Position numbers and translations under genes: made by a program
The notes under the pieces: model-generated
What the model was told of the DNA's origin: nothing
The model's input: only the letters and a program-made list of their open reading frames with translations
Databases searched by the model: none
Shown here: in pieces, positions 23,643 through 35,745 of the stretch
Position numbering within the stretch: position 1 is the first letter of the stretch
How the letters are laid out: the number at the start of each line of letters is the position of its first letter
Source of the DNA: Brachionus manjavacas
Taxonomy: Eukaryota; Rotifera; Eurotatoria; Ploima; Brachionidae
Assembly: GCA_019054805.1 (NCBI GenBank)
Contig: JAHQIY010000017.1
Coordinates: 1,798,001-1,862,000, forward strand
DNA: 64,000 nucleotides
Direction of reading: 5' to 3'

Positions 23643-26600
23643 TCATGCACTTTGAATTTTGTCCAAAAGCTTTAGTTCTTTGATTGATTTGTATTGATCA
23701 GGTATCTCCATGAGAGCATTTAAGGCGAAAATTTCGTCAGGGTTTTCACAATTCTCAGTTACTTCATGATAGTTGACAAATTGAAAATTGTCAAATTGTC
23801 TTTTAGGTAGACTGTCGTCGAATTCGTTCATCATATCCCAGGGTCCATCGCCAACACCGACCATAATAATTGACAGAGGGTACTTGGACGCCTCTACAAT
23901 AGCGTCACGTGTTTGTCTTTCGTTTGTCACTTGACCATCAGCCACTATAACCAAAATGTGATATTGCCGGGTTTCTTTAACTATTTTAATCGATTCTTTG
24001 ATCAATGGGGCAAAGTTTGTGGGTCCGCTGAGACAAACATCTTTCAAAATTTGATTGTACCTCACCAAAACGTCCTTGAAGCCATTACAGTATCGAGATG
24101 GCTAAAAACAGAAGCTTACAAAATTATCAATAAAATTTTATTTTAAACTAAAAGCCCCAAACGAGTCATTATGACTTAAAAAATTTTTTAAAATTTTTAA
24201 TCCCCATATCTTTTTTCAAATAAATAAATCTTATTTAAATTATTCAGATTGTATTTTTATCTTTTAAAAAAATTATTTCTCTGTAAAATTATTTTTTTTT
24301 GTTATTTGAATTAAAAAGTACCAAATATCTTTGAAGCTTCTAGTGTTAAATGTTTTATTCTATTAGTAATATTAATTTAATTAAAAGAAAGACATTTTAG
24401 TTATCGAGAAGGTACAAATAAGAGCAACAAAATTGGCCAAGTCACTTAAGCATCTATCATATGAGAAGAGATTAGAGAAGTTGCAAATCACTACCCTGAG
24501 AAAGAGAGGATATCTTGTCGAATATTTCAAGATAGTTAATGGTTTAACCAAAGTGAACTGGCACAATCCAAACAAACTTTGCGATTCGTTGAGCTGTTCA
24601 GGTCCAGCGAGGAGTATACGTGAGTACCAACACAGAATGTCCAAACAACTGACGAGAATCAACCAACGAGAACATTTCATACTCAACAGAGTAGAAGACA
24701 ACTGGAACAGATTGCCTCCTGAAGTAGTCAAACCAAGTTCAAAGAACTTGTTTAAGAAAATGGTTGACGAAATCAATACGTCGCGATAGTTTAAGGAGCA
24801 TTAAGCACTGTCGGAAAGCTACTATAGCGTTCCCTATATGGGTTTTCGTTTGGTGGGATAAATCACCGTAGCTCATCATCATTATTATTATTATTATTTT
24901 TGAAATTAATTAAAAATAATAATTATTGTGATATAGGAAAAATTATTTTTGTTTTTTATCAAAGCTGCTTCTATAAAAAAATTTCAATTTCTTTCATTTT
25001 TAAAAGCTAATTAAAATATTTTTTGTCTAGAGTTTTTTGAAATTTTTTTCTTAATCTTCTTTTTTAGTCTGAGAAATACAGACGATATTTAAAAAAAAAT
25101 ATTTAAAAATAAGCAAAAAATTGTTTGCAGTTTAATTTCTAGATGGTAAAATATTGTAAAAGTAAATGAAAATAAGCTTTTTTTTAAATAGAAACGAATT
25201 CACGAAAAAGAATAAAGGGCAATTGTCTATTATTATCATCAAGATCAGTAAGATAATTGAAAATTTTTTCTTTTTTTTTAAATATATATCGAAGTATAAA
25301 AGTTTTTTAATTTTCATCTTTTTCTAATTTAATCTTCATCAGATATATTATTTTCGATTACACTTGAATCCCTGTCAACAATTTTCTCATTATCACAGTT
25401 AAAAATTAAGTTAAATTAGTTTTTTTTTCTAAAATTGACGGTGATTATGTCTCTCAATATCCAAGAACCAAATGACGCCCTTACATTTGCACATACTTCA
25501 AAAAACTTCAAACACTTTTACATTTACAAAGCTATCCGAAAATAGGCTCGGATTAGTTTGAAAACTTAACCTCGTTGAAAAAAATAAAATTTTCTAACTT
25601 AAAATTATTTAAAAAAATTTTTCTATTGAATTTTAAAATTTGGTTTTTAGAGTCATTACCATCCAAAAATCGTTTAATATTCTTCGACATTTTCTGAAAA
25701 TATCTTGTTTACTTATTTTAGATTGTCCCCTGAGCTCTAAATGACAAAATTTTTTTCTGCGATGTTTAGTTGAAAAATTGTTAATATAAAAATAAAAATT
25801 TGATTCTAAAATTTCTTATTTATGGACTAAGAGAATTTTAAAAATTTAATTTAAAGTAATTCTTTATTGAACAATGTTGAAAAGCTTGATTTCAGCTAAA
25901 ATATCTTAGAAAATTGCAAAAATAAAATATTTATTTTAATATTCTTAATCCATGGAAAAACAATTATAATATAATATAAAAATACAATTTTTTTTAGTAC
26001 TTTTTGAGAAAAATCTTTTAAATAGTTTATCATTCTTTCAAAATTCTAAATTCGTGTTTATTAAATAATAGCATTCTATTACGAGGCTTTTTTTACTTAT
26101 GAATCTACGATTTATGCACTATTTTATTTCTTAATTAATTCTATCAGAATTTATAATTAAATTTATCATGCTATAAAATTCCCATCTTTAATCATTCATC
26201 TTCTTATCATTTAATTTAATATTGAACTGTTAGATAGAATTTTCATAAATCAATCTTGAGAAAATTTTTGGTTTTATCATTTAAGACTTAATTTTTTATC
26301 TAAGCAAGTTATTAAAAAAATCCCATTTAAAAAAAATAGAAAATACATTGTTAAATATAAATTTAATTATGTAGTGAAAAAGCGAAAATTTTTAATGTCA
26401 ATTTTATGAGTGAATAAAACTTAATTTTATCTTTCCTGCTTAAAAATAATTTTTTGAAAAAATAAAAAAAATTACCGAAAACGAAAAGACTTTTCTATCC
26501 TTGGTAGTTGAATCACCAAATCCGAATGCCGGTATACGGCCATCTATATCAAAGCATTCCAGTGTTTTCCCCAAAATTTCTATGACTTTTTGATAGGGAT

Positions 26601-27300
26601 TTTTAATGTCGTCGTCACAATAGTGCAGAGAGCGCCCATTAAAAGTCATCAAGCCATTTTCCAGATTACTGATTGTAAAATCAATTCCAAAAATCAACTG
26701 ACTGTTCTCCAGACCAGCTGTTTTGATGGCATCTGCCACTTCTCTCAAGTCTTTGAAATGATCTCCTATTGCCTGTAAATGCTTCACATTGAACAATTCC
26801 AAAATAGAGTTCTGACTGCCTGATTCTGTCTTATCACTATTGCCACTGTTATTTTCTTTTTTCAAGATTCTTTTTTCCATACTTTTGACCACTTCATCAT
26901 GATCCTTTTCATCCATATTGTCAACCAGTGATTCTGACTCTTTTTCTTGGACACTTGGCTTGATCGTTACTTGCTTGGGTGTAGAATTCTCTTCCGAAGA
27001 TTCGTATATGGTCGGATATTTTGTCTGATACTCGCTACGGATGTGGCGTTTTTTCAAAGTTTCCAGCAATAGCATGTCTGTCTCGTTCTCCTCGAGGCCA
27101 GAGGAGCACTCGATTTTTTCCTGTTCTGTCTGAGACTCCTTGCATTTAGACGGCTGCAGGAACCAAAAAAAAAATCCCAAAATACCCAAAAAACTGAGCC
27201 AATAGACCAAATTGAACGAGCTTAGCAAATTGTGGAAAATTGTTGACCAAAATGGCTCCCATTTTTCGGTCTCAATTGTTTTATGGGCGGATTGCTGAAG
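23643..27300 (-). CDS. Copine/RGLG-type vWA domain protein with N-terminal membrane segment
   Basis: Exons 27300-26476 and 24101-23643 join in phase 0 for at least 427 residues. Near the N-terminus is a hydrophobic segment ([20 protein letters not shown]), then ~110 residues of acidic, Lys-rich linker, then the copine-type vWA domain: [16 protein letters not shown] with the metal-site Asp, [79 protein letters not shown] and [12 protein letters not shown]. These match the copine domain of RGLG ubiquitin ligases more than true copines. RGLG proteins end with a RING finger; here the ORF stops 15 residues after PDQYK, so no RING and no C2 domains are present and E3 activity is not supported. The start is unresolved: an acceptor precedes 27300, and a 12-nt first exon 27390-27379 (Met-Ile-Asp-Leu) fits phase 0 with a weak GTTGAG donor. 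Confidence 0.85.
24102..26475. other. 2.37-kb intron of the copine-like gene
   Basis: Splits the vWA domain between KVFSFS and PSRYCNGF. It contains an antisense LINE fragment (24400-24898). The remainder is A/T sequence with no supported ORF. Confidence 0.7.
24400..24898 (+). pseudogene. 5'-truncated non-LTR retrotransposon with 3' UTR and (ATT)n tail
   Basis: The frame [20 protein letters not shown] continues [20 protein letters not shown] and ends with [17 protein letters not shown] and a stop at ~24789. This is the C-terminus of a jockey/CR1-like ORF2; the polymerase core is missing. A ~90-bp 3' UTR (AAGCACTGTCGGAAAGCTAC onward) ends in a CATCATTATTATTATTATT tail typical of such elements. 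The frame is intact over 130 codons, so the insertion is relatively young. It lies antisense inside a host intron. Confidence 0.85.
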
Positions 27301-27455
27301 CTAAAATATCAATCAAATTTATTACCAAGCATAAAATAATAAACTAATCAATTAAACCATAAAGTTTCATGACTCAACCAGATCAATCATTTATCATTAA
27401 AAAATTGGGTATAAATTTTAAATTTTAGCATTAGATAGGATTTAAAAAAAAAAAA
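27301..27455. promoter_or_regulatory. Divergent intergenic region between copine-like and beta-hydroxylase genes
   Basis: Only 155 bp separate the first solid exon of the copine-like gene (minus) from the ATG of the monooxygenase (plus at 27456), and just 65 bp if the tentative 27390 start is right. Both promoters must share this stretch unless one gene has far upstream leader exons. No TATA-like element can be singled out in such A/T-rich sequence. Confidence 0.4.
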
Positions 27456-30400
27456 ATGTTAGCTAAATATTTCTCGATTTTAGTACTAATTAATTTTGCG
27501 GCAACTTCAAGTGACTTCAAATATTCAACAGTCCTTGATCACGAGAATAATGTTCGCTTGAAATGGAAAATAGAAGAGAAAAACTCGGATTCATTTGTGA
27601 TATTTAATCTTATGGCAAAAATTGACCAACTTCCAGTAATAATTGGTTTCGGTGCGTCAGACCGTGGACAAGTTTATAATGCCGATCTAGTTGTATTCGA
27701 ACTAGATCATGGTTTTATTAGCTTCTATGATTCCTACACAGATGATAAGGGCATACTCAAATTGGACGAAAAATCAGATTATGATTTGTTGGACTTCAAA
27801 ATTTCAAATTTTGGTGACAAAATTGAGGTTTTATTCCAAAGAAAATTGGATACATGCGACCCATATGACTATCTAATTGAGACAGGAACTGTTCATTTAG
27901 TTCATTTTATTTTGTACAATAACAAATTTTATCCAAATTTGTCAAGTTTATACAAAAGAGGATTTTTGCCTGAAAAAGATTCGGATTCTTGGGACATGAA
28001 GCACACTCAACTGGTAAAGAGTTCTTATTTTGATGAAGTTGTGGAAAAATTTGATCCCCAGAAAACTCAGCACTTTGACATGAGAAACAACGAAGTAGTG
28101 TTACCTGAGCAAGATACGACCTATTGGTGCAAAGTGTTCAAATTGGACGAAAAGTTTAGATACAAACATCACATTGTGGCATATGAGAGTGTTATATCAG
28201 AGGCTAGCAAAGGAATAGTGCATCATATGGAGTTGTTCCACTGTTTCTATGACCCTAGAGAGGATATGAAAAATTATGATGGTCCGTGCAAATCGGAGGA
28301 AAAACCTGCCGGTCTTACTCAATGTAGAAATGTAATTGCTGCATGGGCCATGGGAGCTGGAAGATTTGTTTATCCTGACGAGGTTGGTGGAGTAGTTGGT
28401 GGTCAAAATTTTTCACCCTACGTTGTCTTAGAGATTCATTATGATAACCCTAAATTGAGGAAAGATGTCGTCGATAGTTCTGGTATGAGGGTTTTTTACA
28501 TTGGTGGACCAGGTCAGAAATTAAGAGAATACGATGCAGGTAGAATATGAAATTTTTTCATTATGGTAAATTAAAATAATTTGAGTTAAAAAGTTAATGT
28601 TAACATTAAACAATTTAAATTTTAAATTAATTCATTGATAAAAAATGAGATAAAAAAAGAAAAATTAAAAATAATAAAGTAAATTTAGTTGTTTAAAAGT
28701 TTTTGTTATGTAACTTAAGTCCTAGTGGAATTTTTTTTTTAAACCAAAACAAATTACTGAATTATTGAGGTCCTATTAAGTTTTTTAAGTTCATTTTTAA
28801 TCTTTTCTAGATGATTTGAGTTGATATTACTGATATTTTATCTAATCATTTAATTTTCTTGATTTTATTAGTTAAATTAATACTTTGTTCTTAGCCTTTT
28901 TAGCATTTTTTATAAGTTTTTGAATTTTATTATTAAAAATATTTTTTTAATCAAAAATAGAAAACTCTTTTATAGAACTTTGGGATAAAAAAAGTTAGTT
29001 TAAAAAAGGAAGCATAAATTTTAGGAAAAATATTAAACCGTCATAAAAAACAAAATTGATTGTCATGTAAAAATTTAACAGGGTCCGGGCATAGCTCTGG
29101 TTTAGGGATTCGGGTATGACGTAGATCAGAGAACTATTAGTTAAAATTAAAATTAATAGTTAAACTTTTTATTGATTAAAATCTTTAATTTAATTATCCA
29201 TTTGACTATTTTATTTATTTTCATATGACAATTTAATTATTGATATGACGGGTTAATGTGCATCCTAAATTTTATTTTACTATTTTTAAAATACTTTAAT
29301 TTCATAATAATATAAAGTCTTATATTAATCAAGAATGTAATTGAGTATTTTTAATAATCTAGAATTAAAAGGAAACAAAAAATATTTTACTTTTATCTAA
29401 ACAGAGTTCAAATAGTTTTAAACTGCATTTTATTCACCCGGAAAATATTAATAATCAAAAAAAAATAATTATTATGTAAGGAATTTGCATCAAGTTAAAA
29501 AAACAAAAGATAAAAATTATTTGATAGAAAAAAAAATTTACGAAAGATTTTTACATGGAAAATCAGTCTAAAGAGATAAAAATATTTAAAAGATTAAAAA
29601 TGCTTTTTATTGATTTATCATTATGATATATTTTAAACATATGTATCAAAAAAAACAGCATTTTTAAAATAAAAAGCTTGTTAGAAGAAAAATTATAAAA
29701 ATCAAGTTAAATCCTTTTTGCTTCAAGATGAAAAGATCTTTTAAATTAACCAATTCTAGTAGATAAACCAGCAGTTTTTTGGCTTTCTGGAGAGTTATTT
29801 GAAACTAAAGCTAAAATCTTATCCTCTAAAAATATTAGGCAACAAATTAACATTCACGTTAAGCAAAATAACTTATCAATATTTTTTCAATACTTTTTGT
29901 TGTTTTTGTTCTCAAGCCTTTAATGAGTGTTTATTTAAGAGATAAAAATTTCAATTTAAAAAAGATAGAATAAAAAAATTAATTTAACTCAAAATCTTTT
30001 TAAAAATTAATTAATTTTTTTAAATAAACTAAAAAAATCATTTATTTAATTAAAAATAATGACAAATTTTGAGACTGGTCAATTTGGTGACCTATTGGAC
30101 TTAGATAATTATTTGATCAAAAAATTGACTCTTAAAAGATAAAAATTTTAATTTATTCATCAATTAATTAATTTAATAAAAAGAGTTTCGTCAAAACTAA
30201 TAAATTTACTAAATTTAAATCAAATCTCCATTTTAATCGTGTTCAAAAATTGTCTTTGCCAACAAAATTAATTACACTAATGTCACATAATTTTGTATGT
30301 TTTTCAAATAAATCAATCGACCGAAAAGAACTTTTTGCTTTCAGCCGTTCGATTGATTTATTTTAAAATAAATAGGACTTAGAAAATAATCTAATAAATT

Positions 30401-31154
30401 AAAAGGTATAATGGAAGTTGGTCTGGAATATAATCCGAAAAACTCCATTCCTCCCAAAGCCCTGTCATTTCACCATCATGGCTATTGCTTGAGTGAATGC
30501 ACCGAAAACAGTTTGCCAAAACAAGGCATCACGATTTTCGCCTCTCAGCTGCACACACATCTTACTGGACGCAAAGTATGGACAAGTCTTGTTCGTGATG
30601 ACCAAGTGGTTCAAATTATAAACAGTGACAATCACTTTGATCAAATGTTCCAGGAAATTCGTCTTCTTCAAAGACCAGTCCGGGTTTATCCCGGTGACGC
30701 ACTAATAAACACATGTGTTTTTGAGACAATGGATAGAGAAAACATGACTTTTGGTGGCTATTCGATCCGAGACGAAATGTGTGTCAACTACATCCACTAT
30801 TATCCATTATCTAGTCTAGAACTTTGCAAAAGTTCAATTTACGACCAAGTTTTGGATGATTTTTTCGAAAAAATCAACTACTATGATCTGGCTGAGACCA
30901 ACAAGTACAAAACCATAGAGGAAAATTTTAATTCAATTCAATGGAATCAAGTAAACAGGAAAATACTGAGCAAAATATATGACCAAGCTGCTATTTCATT
31001 TTCATGCAACTCGTCAGATGGTCAGCACATAGCCAATGTTTATGGAAGATACGGTCAAAAGGAATACTTTGAAGTGCCACTAGTAAGAAACCTAAGATCA
31101 GATAGAGCACCCTTGGACCCTGTGATTGCCAGTGAATGTCATGACTTAAATTAG
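27456..31154 (+). CDS. Copper type II ascorbate-dependent monooxygenase (tyramine/dopamine beta-hydroxylase or MOXD1-like)
   Basis: Exons 27456-28539 and 30406-31154 give 610 residues (human DBH 617). The N-terminus is a signal peptide (MLAKYFSILVLINFAATSS), then a DOMON domain (~30-150) and the two-domain copper monooxygenase core. All six copper ligands are visible: His256, His257 (VHHMELFHC) and His328 (LEIHYDN) for one site; His411, His413 (SQLHTHLTGRK) and Met486 (RDEMCVNYIHYYP) for the other. The junction restores AG-IMEVGLEY, as in DBH. The reaction is hydroxylation of a phenylethylamine in the secretory pathway; in invertebrates tyramine to octopamine is expected, but DBH-like MOXD1 proteins share these motifs and cannot be excluded. 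The 1.87-kb intron is long for this locus and contains repeats. A decarboxylase of the amine pathway lies 22 kb upstream. Confidence 0.92.
29081..29115 (+). repeat. Dispersed GC-rich repeat motif (same family as 6226 and 7047)
   Basis: GGGTCCGGGCATAGCTCTGG then TTTAGGGATTCGGG. The reverse complement closely matches 7016-7047 (GAATCCCTAAACCAG...), and the direct sequence parallels 6226-6250. Confidence 0.65.
30306..30363. repeat. Perfect 15-bp inverted repeat near an intron 3' end
   Basis: AAATAAATCAATCGA at 30306-30320 pairs with TCGATTGATTTATTT at 30349-30363, loop 28 nt. It ends 42 nt before the splice acceptor and could hold the branch region in a hairpin. Confidence 0.8.
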
Positions 31155-32529
31155 TACTTTTTTTTTAAACCAAATAAATTTTAAATTTTTAAATAAAATA
31201 ATTTTAAATTTGCTAAATTTTTTAAAACACTTCTTCTCTGATCTGGTGGACACGAAAACCCTGGTTTGAATGGACATGCTATAATCAACAGGCTTACCTT
31301 GCATTTGAAGCTCATTTTTTCTATGAAGATAAAGATCGATTTTTGCTATTGTACGGGTTAACGCGTCTAGGAAGTTGTTGAAACACAATAGACAGATAAA
31401 TAACCTAAAAAAATAATGTTTTCAATGCTATTAACATTTGGATGAAGAGAAACAAAAAAGCTAGTTAAAAGATCTAATTGTAAATCAATAAATGAGCTCT
31501 AAGTTTTTTCTATAAGCTGAATTAAGTTCGAATAGAATTTTCATAAGATAATGCCTGATAGAGAAGTTTTGTATAATTTAAAAATATCTTATCCAACAAA
31601 TTTAAAGCTTGAGTATTGACACATCGTTATTAATGAGTCAATAAATCGAATTTAAACTGATTGATAGAATATTCGATTTGTGGCATGAATATTATGCAGG
31701 CTTTCCAAGTCACTTTTGCCATCCACAATTGCATCATCAGCAATCTCCTATTATGTACAACAACTTATGAGTTTAGCTACAGGTGCTCCGGTTTTAACGA
31801 ATAGAATAACTAAAATAAAACTTATTTACATAAAAGTATGTGCTTAGTATCAAAAAAAGTTATTTTCTCTTGTGTAGAACAGGCCGAAATTGATTTAGCA
31901 AAGATGCATAATGATAATCTTATAATTAATTTCTAAAAGTTTAACTGAACCATACTGTCTGGATCCGAAAAGCAAAATATTGTAGAGCTATTTAAAGTAA
32001 AATATCCTCTTTAAAAATATTTTTAATTTTTGATATGATAAAATTGTCACATCGACTGAAGGTGGCGAATTTGCAATTTAAAAATTAATAATTTAATAAT
32101 TATTCTTTCAAGGGTTTTAGTGGAAACTGTTGATTAAAAATTGCTTCTTTATTAAAAAATTATGAATCTAGCATTCAAAAAAATGTTGAAGCTTAAAAAA
32201 AGCTAAATCGAATGATTAGCTTTAGATATATGAGTTAAATAAAAAAATTTTATTTTTATTCTATCTCAACTATTATTTATTCAAATTTTTTGACACTAAA
32301 TGACAACTTTTTTTTTAAAAAAAATTTACAAATGATTTCGTCAGACCAAAAATTCAGTGAAATTTTTTGCCATCTTATTCATCAGTTAAACATTTTTTTT
32401 GAATTTTTGAACGATTTACCAGAAAATTTTTTAAATTGATGTCGTGATTGATTTGAAAATTTATTTTTATTTTTAAATAAAAAGATTAAAAGGATTTTTT
32501 TTTCTTTAAACATTCAAATGATAATTTGA

Positions 32530-33350
32530 CAAAAGCTTTTGACAAGGTTTTCCATGAGGCTCTTCAAGTTTAACTTATAATGCTTGGGTTTGAAAAAGTA
32601 TCTTAGATTGGATTAGAGACTTCTTGACATAATGAAGTGTTCCACAGGGAAGTGTTATAGGAACTACACTTTTCGTAATATTTAACGATATCCCTTAGGT
32701 AGGACATCATTCATCTATATGCAGATGACAGTAAACTAGCCACAATTAGAAGTAAGGCAGAAAGATCTAGATACAGTTAACGAATGGTCTTTAGAATGGA
32801 ATATGCTTTTTAATGTGAATAAATGAAAGGTGATGCATTTCGGTTAAAAAAAGTTTCCTAATCTGAGACTAAATATGGGTGGTTTGGACATTGATCAACA
32901 TCTTGAATTTGTAAATTTTGAAAAAGATCTTGCAGTGACTCTTACACCAAATCTGAAGCTCTAAGAGCACATTGGGATGCAAGCAAATAAGGCAAATGCT
33001 CTTTTGGGTCGATTACGGCGAACTTTCAGGTTTTGGACAGTTGAAACGCTAAGGCTATTGTTTTGCACATTTGTAAGACCTCTTCTAGAATATGCCGCAG
33101 TAGTCTGGTCTCCTCATACAGCAAAGGATATTAGAGTACTTGAGAATGTACAGAGAAGAGCCACAACGTTCGTACCAAGAATCCGTAACTGAGAATATAG
33201 AAGGAGACTAGCAGTTCTTTGTTTAACACCGCTTTGCAAAAGAAAAAGAGGTGACTTGATCCAGCTTTTTAAATTCAAAAGTGGTATCAAAAAATTTCCG
33301 CAATTTTCTTGCAGTAGCTAATCATTATTATTTTTATTATTATTATTAAT
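32530..33350 (+). pseudogene. Degenerate non-LTR retrotransposon reverse transcriptase
   Basis: Polymerase motifs survive in order but in different frames and broken by stops: KAFDKVFHEAL (motif A) at 32530, GVPQGSVIG-like (motif B) at ~32637, YADDSKLAT (catalytic YADD) at ~32720, then RLRRTFRFWTVETLRLLFCT and VRPLLEYAAVVWSP and VQRRATTFVPR up to 33192. The copy ends in ATTATTATTATT at 33330-33350. It is jockey/CR1-like and inactive. Confidence 0.85.
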
Positions 33351-34068
33351 TCTTAACAAACTAATTTCTAAAGAAAACAGAAAGTTAATCATGAAAGATA
33401 AAAATCTATTTAGATATAAAAACCTAAATTCGATGATATTAATTTTTTTTTTCTATTCAACATTTTTTAATAAATCTTAAAGAAAAAAAAAATAAAAAAA
33501 AACCTATTTTATTATTAAAAAATCAGAAGAAGATAAAATTCAAAATATATCATTTAATAAAATAAAATCATTTAGCTTTTCTTTTTTTAAACTTGAAATA
33601 TCTTTTAGAACAGATTTTTTTAATTTTTTAACCTAATAAAGTTCAAATAATTTTGGTCGATTTTGTTTTTAGATAATTGATTCACCACAAACAAAAAACT
33701 GTCACCAACAATTAAAAAACTGTTACCCACAAATATGAAACTTTTCAATACAAACGACTTTTTAACACAAAAATTTCCTGATGAACAAAAAAAATTATTA
33801 TATTAATAAAATGTTTATTAAATATTTTTATTTTTCTTAAATAAAAAATATCTGACCAAAAAAGGGTTAAAGTATAAGTCTAAGACAAAAAATTTAAATT
33901 TAAATTTGTTCATAAACTAGACTCTTCTTAATTTTCGGAACGGCCCTTTTTAGTTTTGTTAATAAATTGATAATTCTTTAAAAGTAAATGTAAGGCCAAT
34001 AACTTAGCACAATAACACCACTTAAAGAAATATCTGCAATTACACTAAAATTTTTTCCAATCGATTCT

Positions 34069-34346
34069 TTAATTTACATATTCATACATTCTCATACCAA
34101 CTCGTGAAAATTTATCCCGATGCGCCATGGATTTAGACAATTTAATAGTTCTCGCATCTGGATTAGTAAAATTTTCAAATTGCTTAGCTTTGACTGAATA
34201 AAATTGTACAATTTAGAGACTTTTAAGAGTAAAACTGACTTCGCCTAACTTTTCCCTGAAAGTAAAAGCTCTTTTAACACAAGCATTACAGGACTCGATT
34301 GGCGAATTTGTAGCTGCGTAGTCTGGTGGAGAATTGTAAGCTTTCC
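34069..34346 (-). pseudogene. MULE-type transposase C-terminal relic
   Basis: On the minus strand the frame reads WKAYNSPPDYAATNSPIESC then NACVKRAFTFREKLGEV, a stop at ~34216, and in the same frame VQFYSVKAKQFENFTNPDAR onward to a terminal TAA. The block 'ATNSPIESCNACVKRAFTFRE' resembles the 'A-x-T-N-N-x-x-E-x-x-N-x-x-x-K-x-x-x-T-x-R' signature of MULE transposases. A single internal stop means it is dead. It lies ~220 bp outside the repeat array starting at 34565 and may come from a related element. Confidence 0.55.
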
Positions 34347-34564
34347 ATTAAATGAAATGTATTTTTCTTTTAAAAATAAATGAATAAAAATAGATCTTAA
34401 AAAATAGGAAATTTAATGAATTACTCGAAAACCAACTTTAAAATTAATATTTAATGAACTCTGGACAAATTTATGTTATAAAGTTTTGCATTTTGTGTTA
34501 ACAGTTTTACAATTGCAAAATTTTTTGTGTTTAAAAGTTTTTGCGTGTACGTAACAGTTTTTTT

Positions 34565-35745
34565 AGGATGTCAATTTTTCTGTACCATAAATTAATTTTT
34601 TTGTACCATAAAATCAATGTATTTGTACCTTAAATTAATCTTTTGTACCATGAATTAATGATTTGTACTTTATTTTAATCATTGAGACCATAACTTTACG
34701 TTTCACTTTTTTGTACCATAAATTAAATCTTTTGTACCAGAAATAATTTTTTGTGTACCAGACATTAATTTTTTGTACTGAACATTTAATTGTTTGTTCA
34801 AAGTCTAAATAGTAACGTGACAAAAAATAAACTGAGTTTTAGAAACTTGTTATGGCGTATTTATATTTTAAAACATAAATGTGCTTTCAAAACATAAATT
34901 TATTTTAAGGCTTATAAAATGAATAATAATTATGATTTTGATTAATTTGAAGAGCTAGAAGACTATATGTCTCCGAATGACGACGAGTCACAAGATGAAG
35001 TTGTTAACAATAAAAAGACTAAGAAGAAGAAGAAGTATGTTTTCGTTGAAAAATTCAACAATGCTAAAGATGCAACGAAAAAAAAGCTGCTTTATTCTTT
35101 CAAAATGATGATGCTAAATTAACAGAATCAGATTATGAAAATGAAGACGAAGAAGATGAGAATGAGTTGCCAACAGAAGAGGAAAGATATATAGTTGCTT
35201 TTGATTTAAATCCACAGCCACTACCACCATCACCACAACCAACGCCACCATCACCACAACAACAATATTTAAATGACCATGTTAATAAAGACCATTTGGT
35301 TTTTAAACCCACTTTGGGTTTAAATTGTGATAAAAGTAAGAAAAAAGCAACTAAATCTATTACAAGTAATAAAGAAAATGCACCTAAAGAAGCATCAAAA
35401 TCAAATAGAGTCTTAAGACCAAGAAAGATTTAAAAACTTTATGTATTTGTATTTTTTTTTATTTTAATTGTATTTCCTGTTAATCGTTACTTTGATTAAA
35501 AAACTATTTTTTTATGTGCTGTATAATTTAAGTTCGTTTATTTTCAATAAATTTAAAAATAATTAAAAGTAATTTCTTGGTACAGTAAAAGATAATTTCT
35601 TATTACAGAATCATCATTTTTATGGTACAAAACGCTAACTTTTATGGTACACTCAGTAAAGAAATAGTACACAAAAAAAATATTCTAAGTACAGTGTTTT
35701 TATGGTATAAAAAAATTAATATATAGTACAGAAAAAATATATCTC
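34565..35745. mobile_element. Foldback/MULE-like element with internally repetitive inverted ends
   Basis: The left end (34565-34800) is a tandem series of diverged ~18-30 bp units around TTTTGTACCATAAATTAA; the right end (35578-35745) has the same word inverted (TTTTATGGTACA, AGTACA, GGTACAAAA). Terminal inverted repeats built of short tandem subunits are typical of foldback and some Mutator-like elements. Between them, a frame from ATG 34919 reads through one stop into FEELEDYMSPNDDESQDEVV and KKYVFVEKFNNAKDATKKKL, then shifts to ESDYENEDEEDENELPTEEE and a Pro-rich, Lys-rich tail (stop at 35433). This looks like an element-encoded acidic/FLYWCH-like N-terminal protein with two inactivating changes. 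Confidence 0.6.

Larger units (their letters stand above)
28540..30405. other. 1.87-kb intron of the beta-hydroxylase-like gene
   Basis: Long A/T-rich intron. 29081-29115 carries the GC-rich repeat motif also seen at 6226 and 7047. A perfect 15-bp inverted repeat lies at 30306-30363. Nothing else recognised. Confidence 0.65.
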
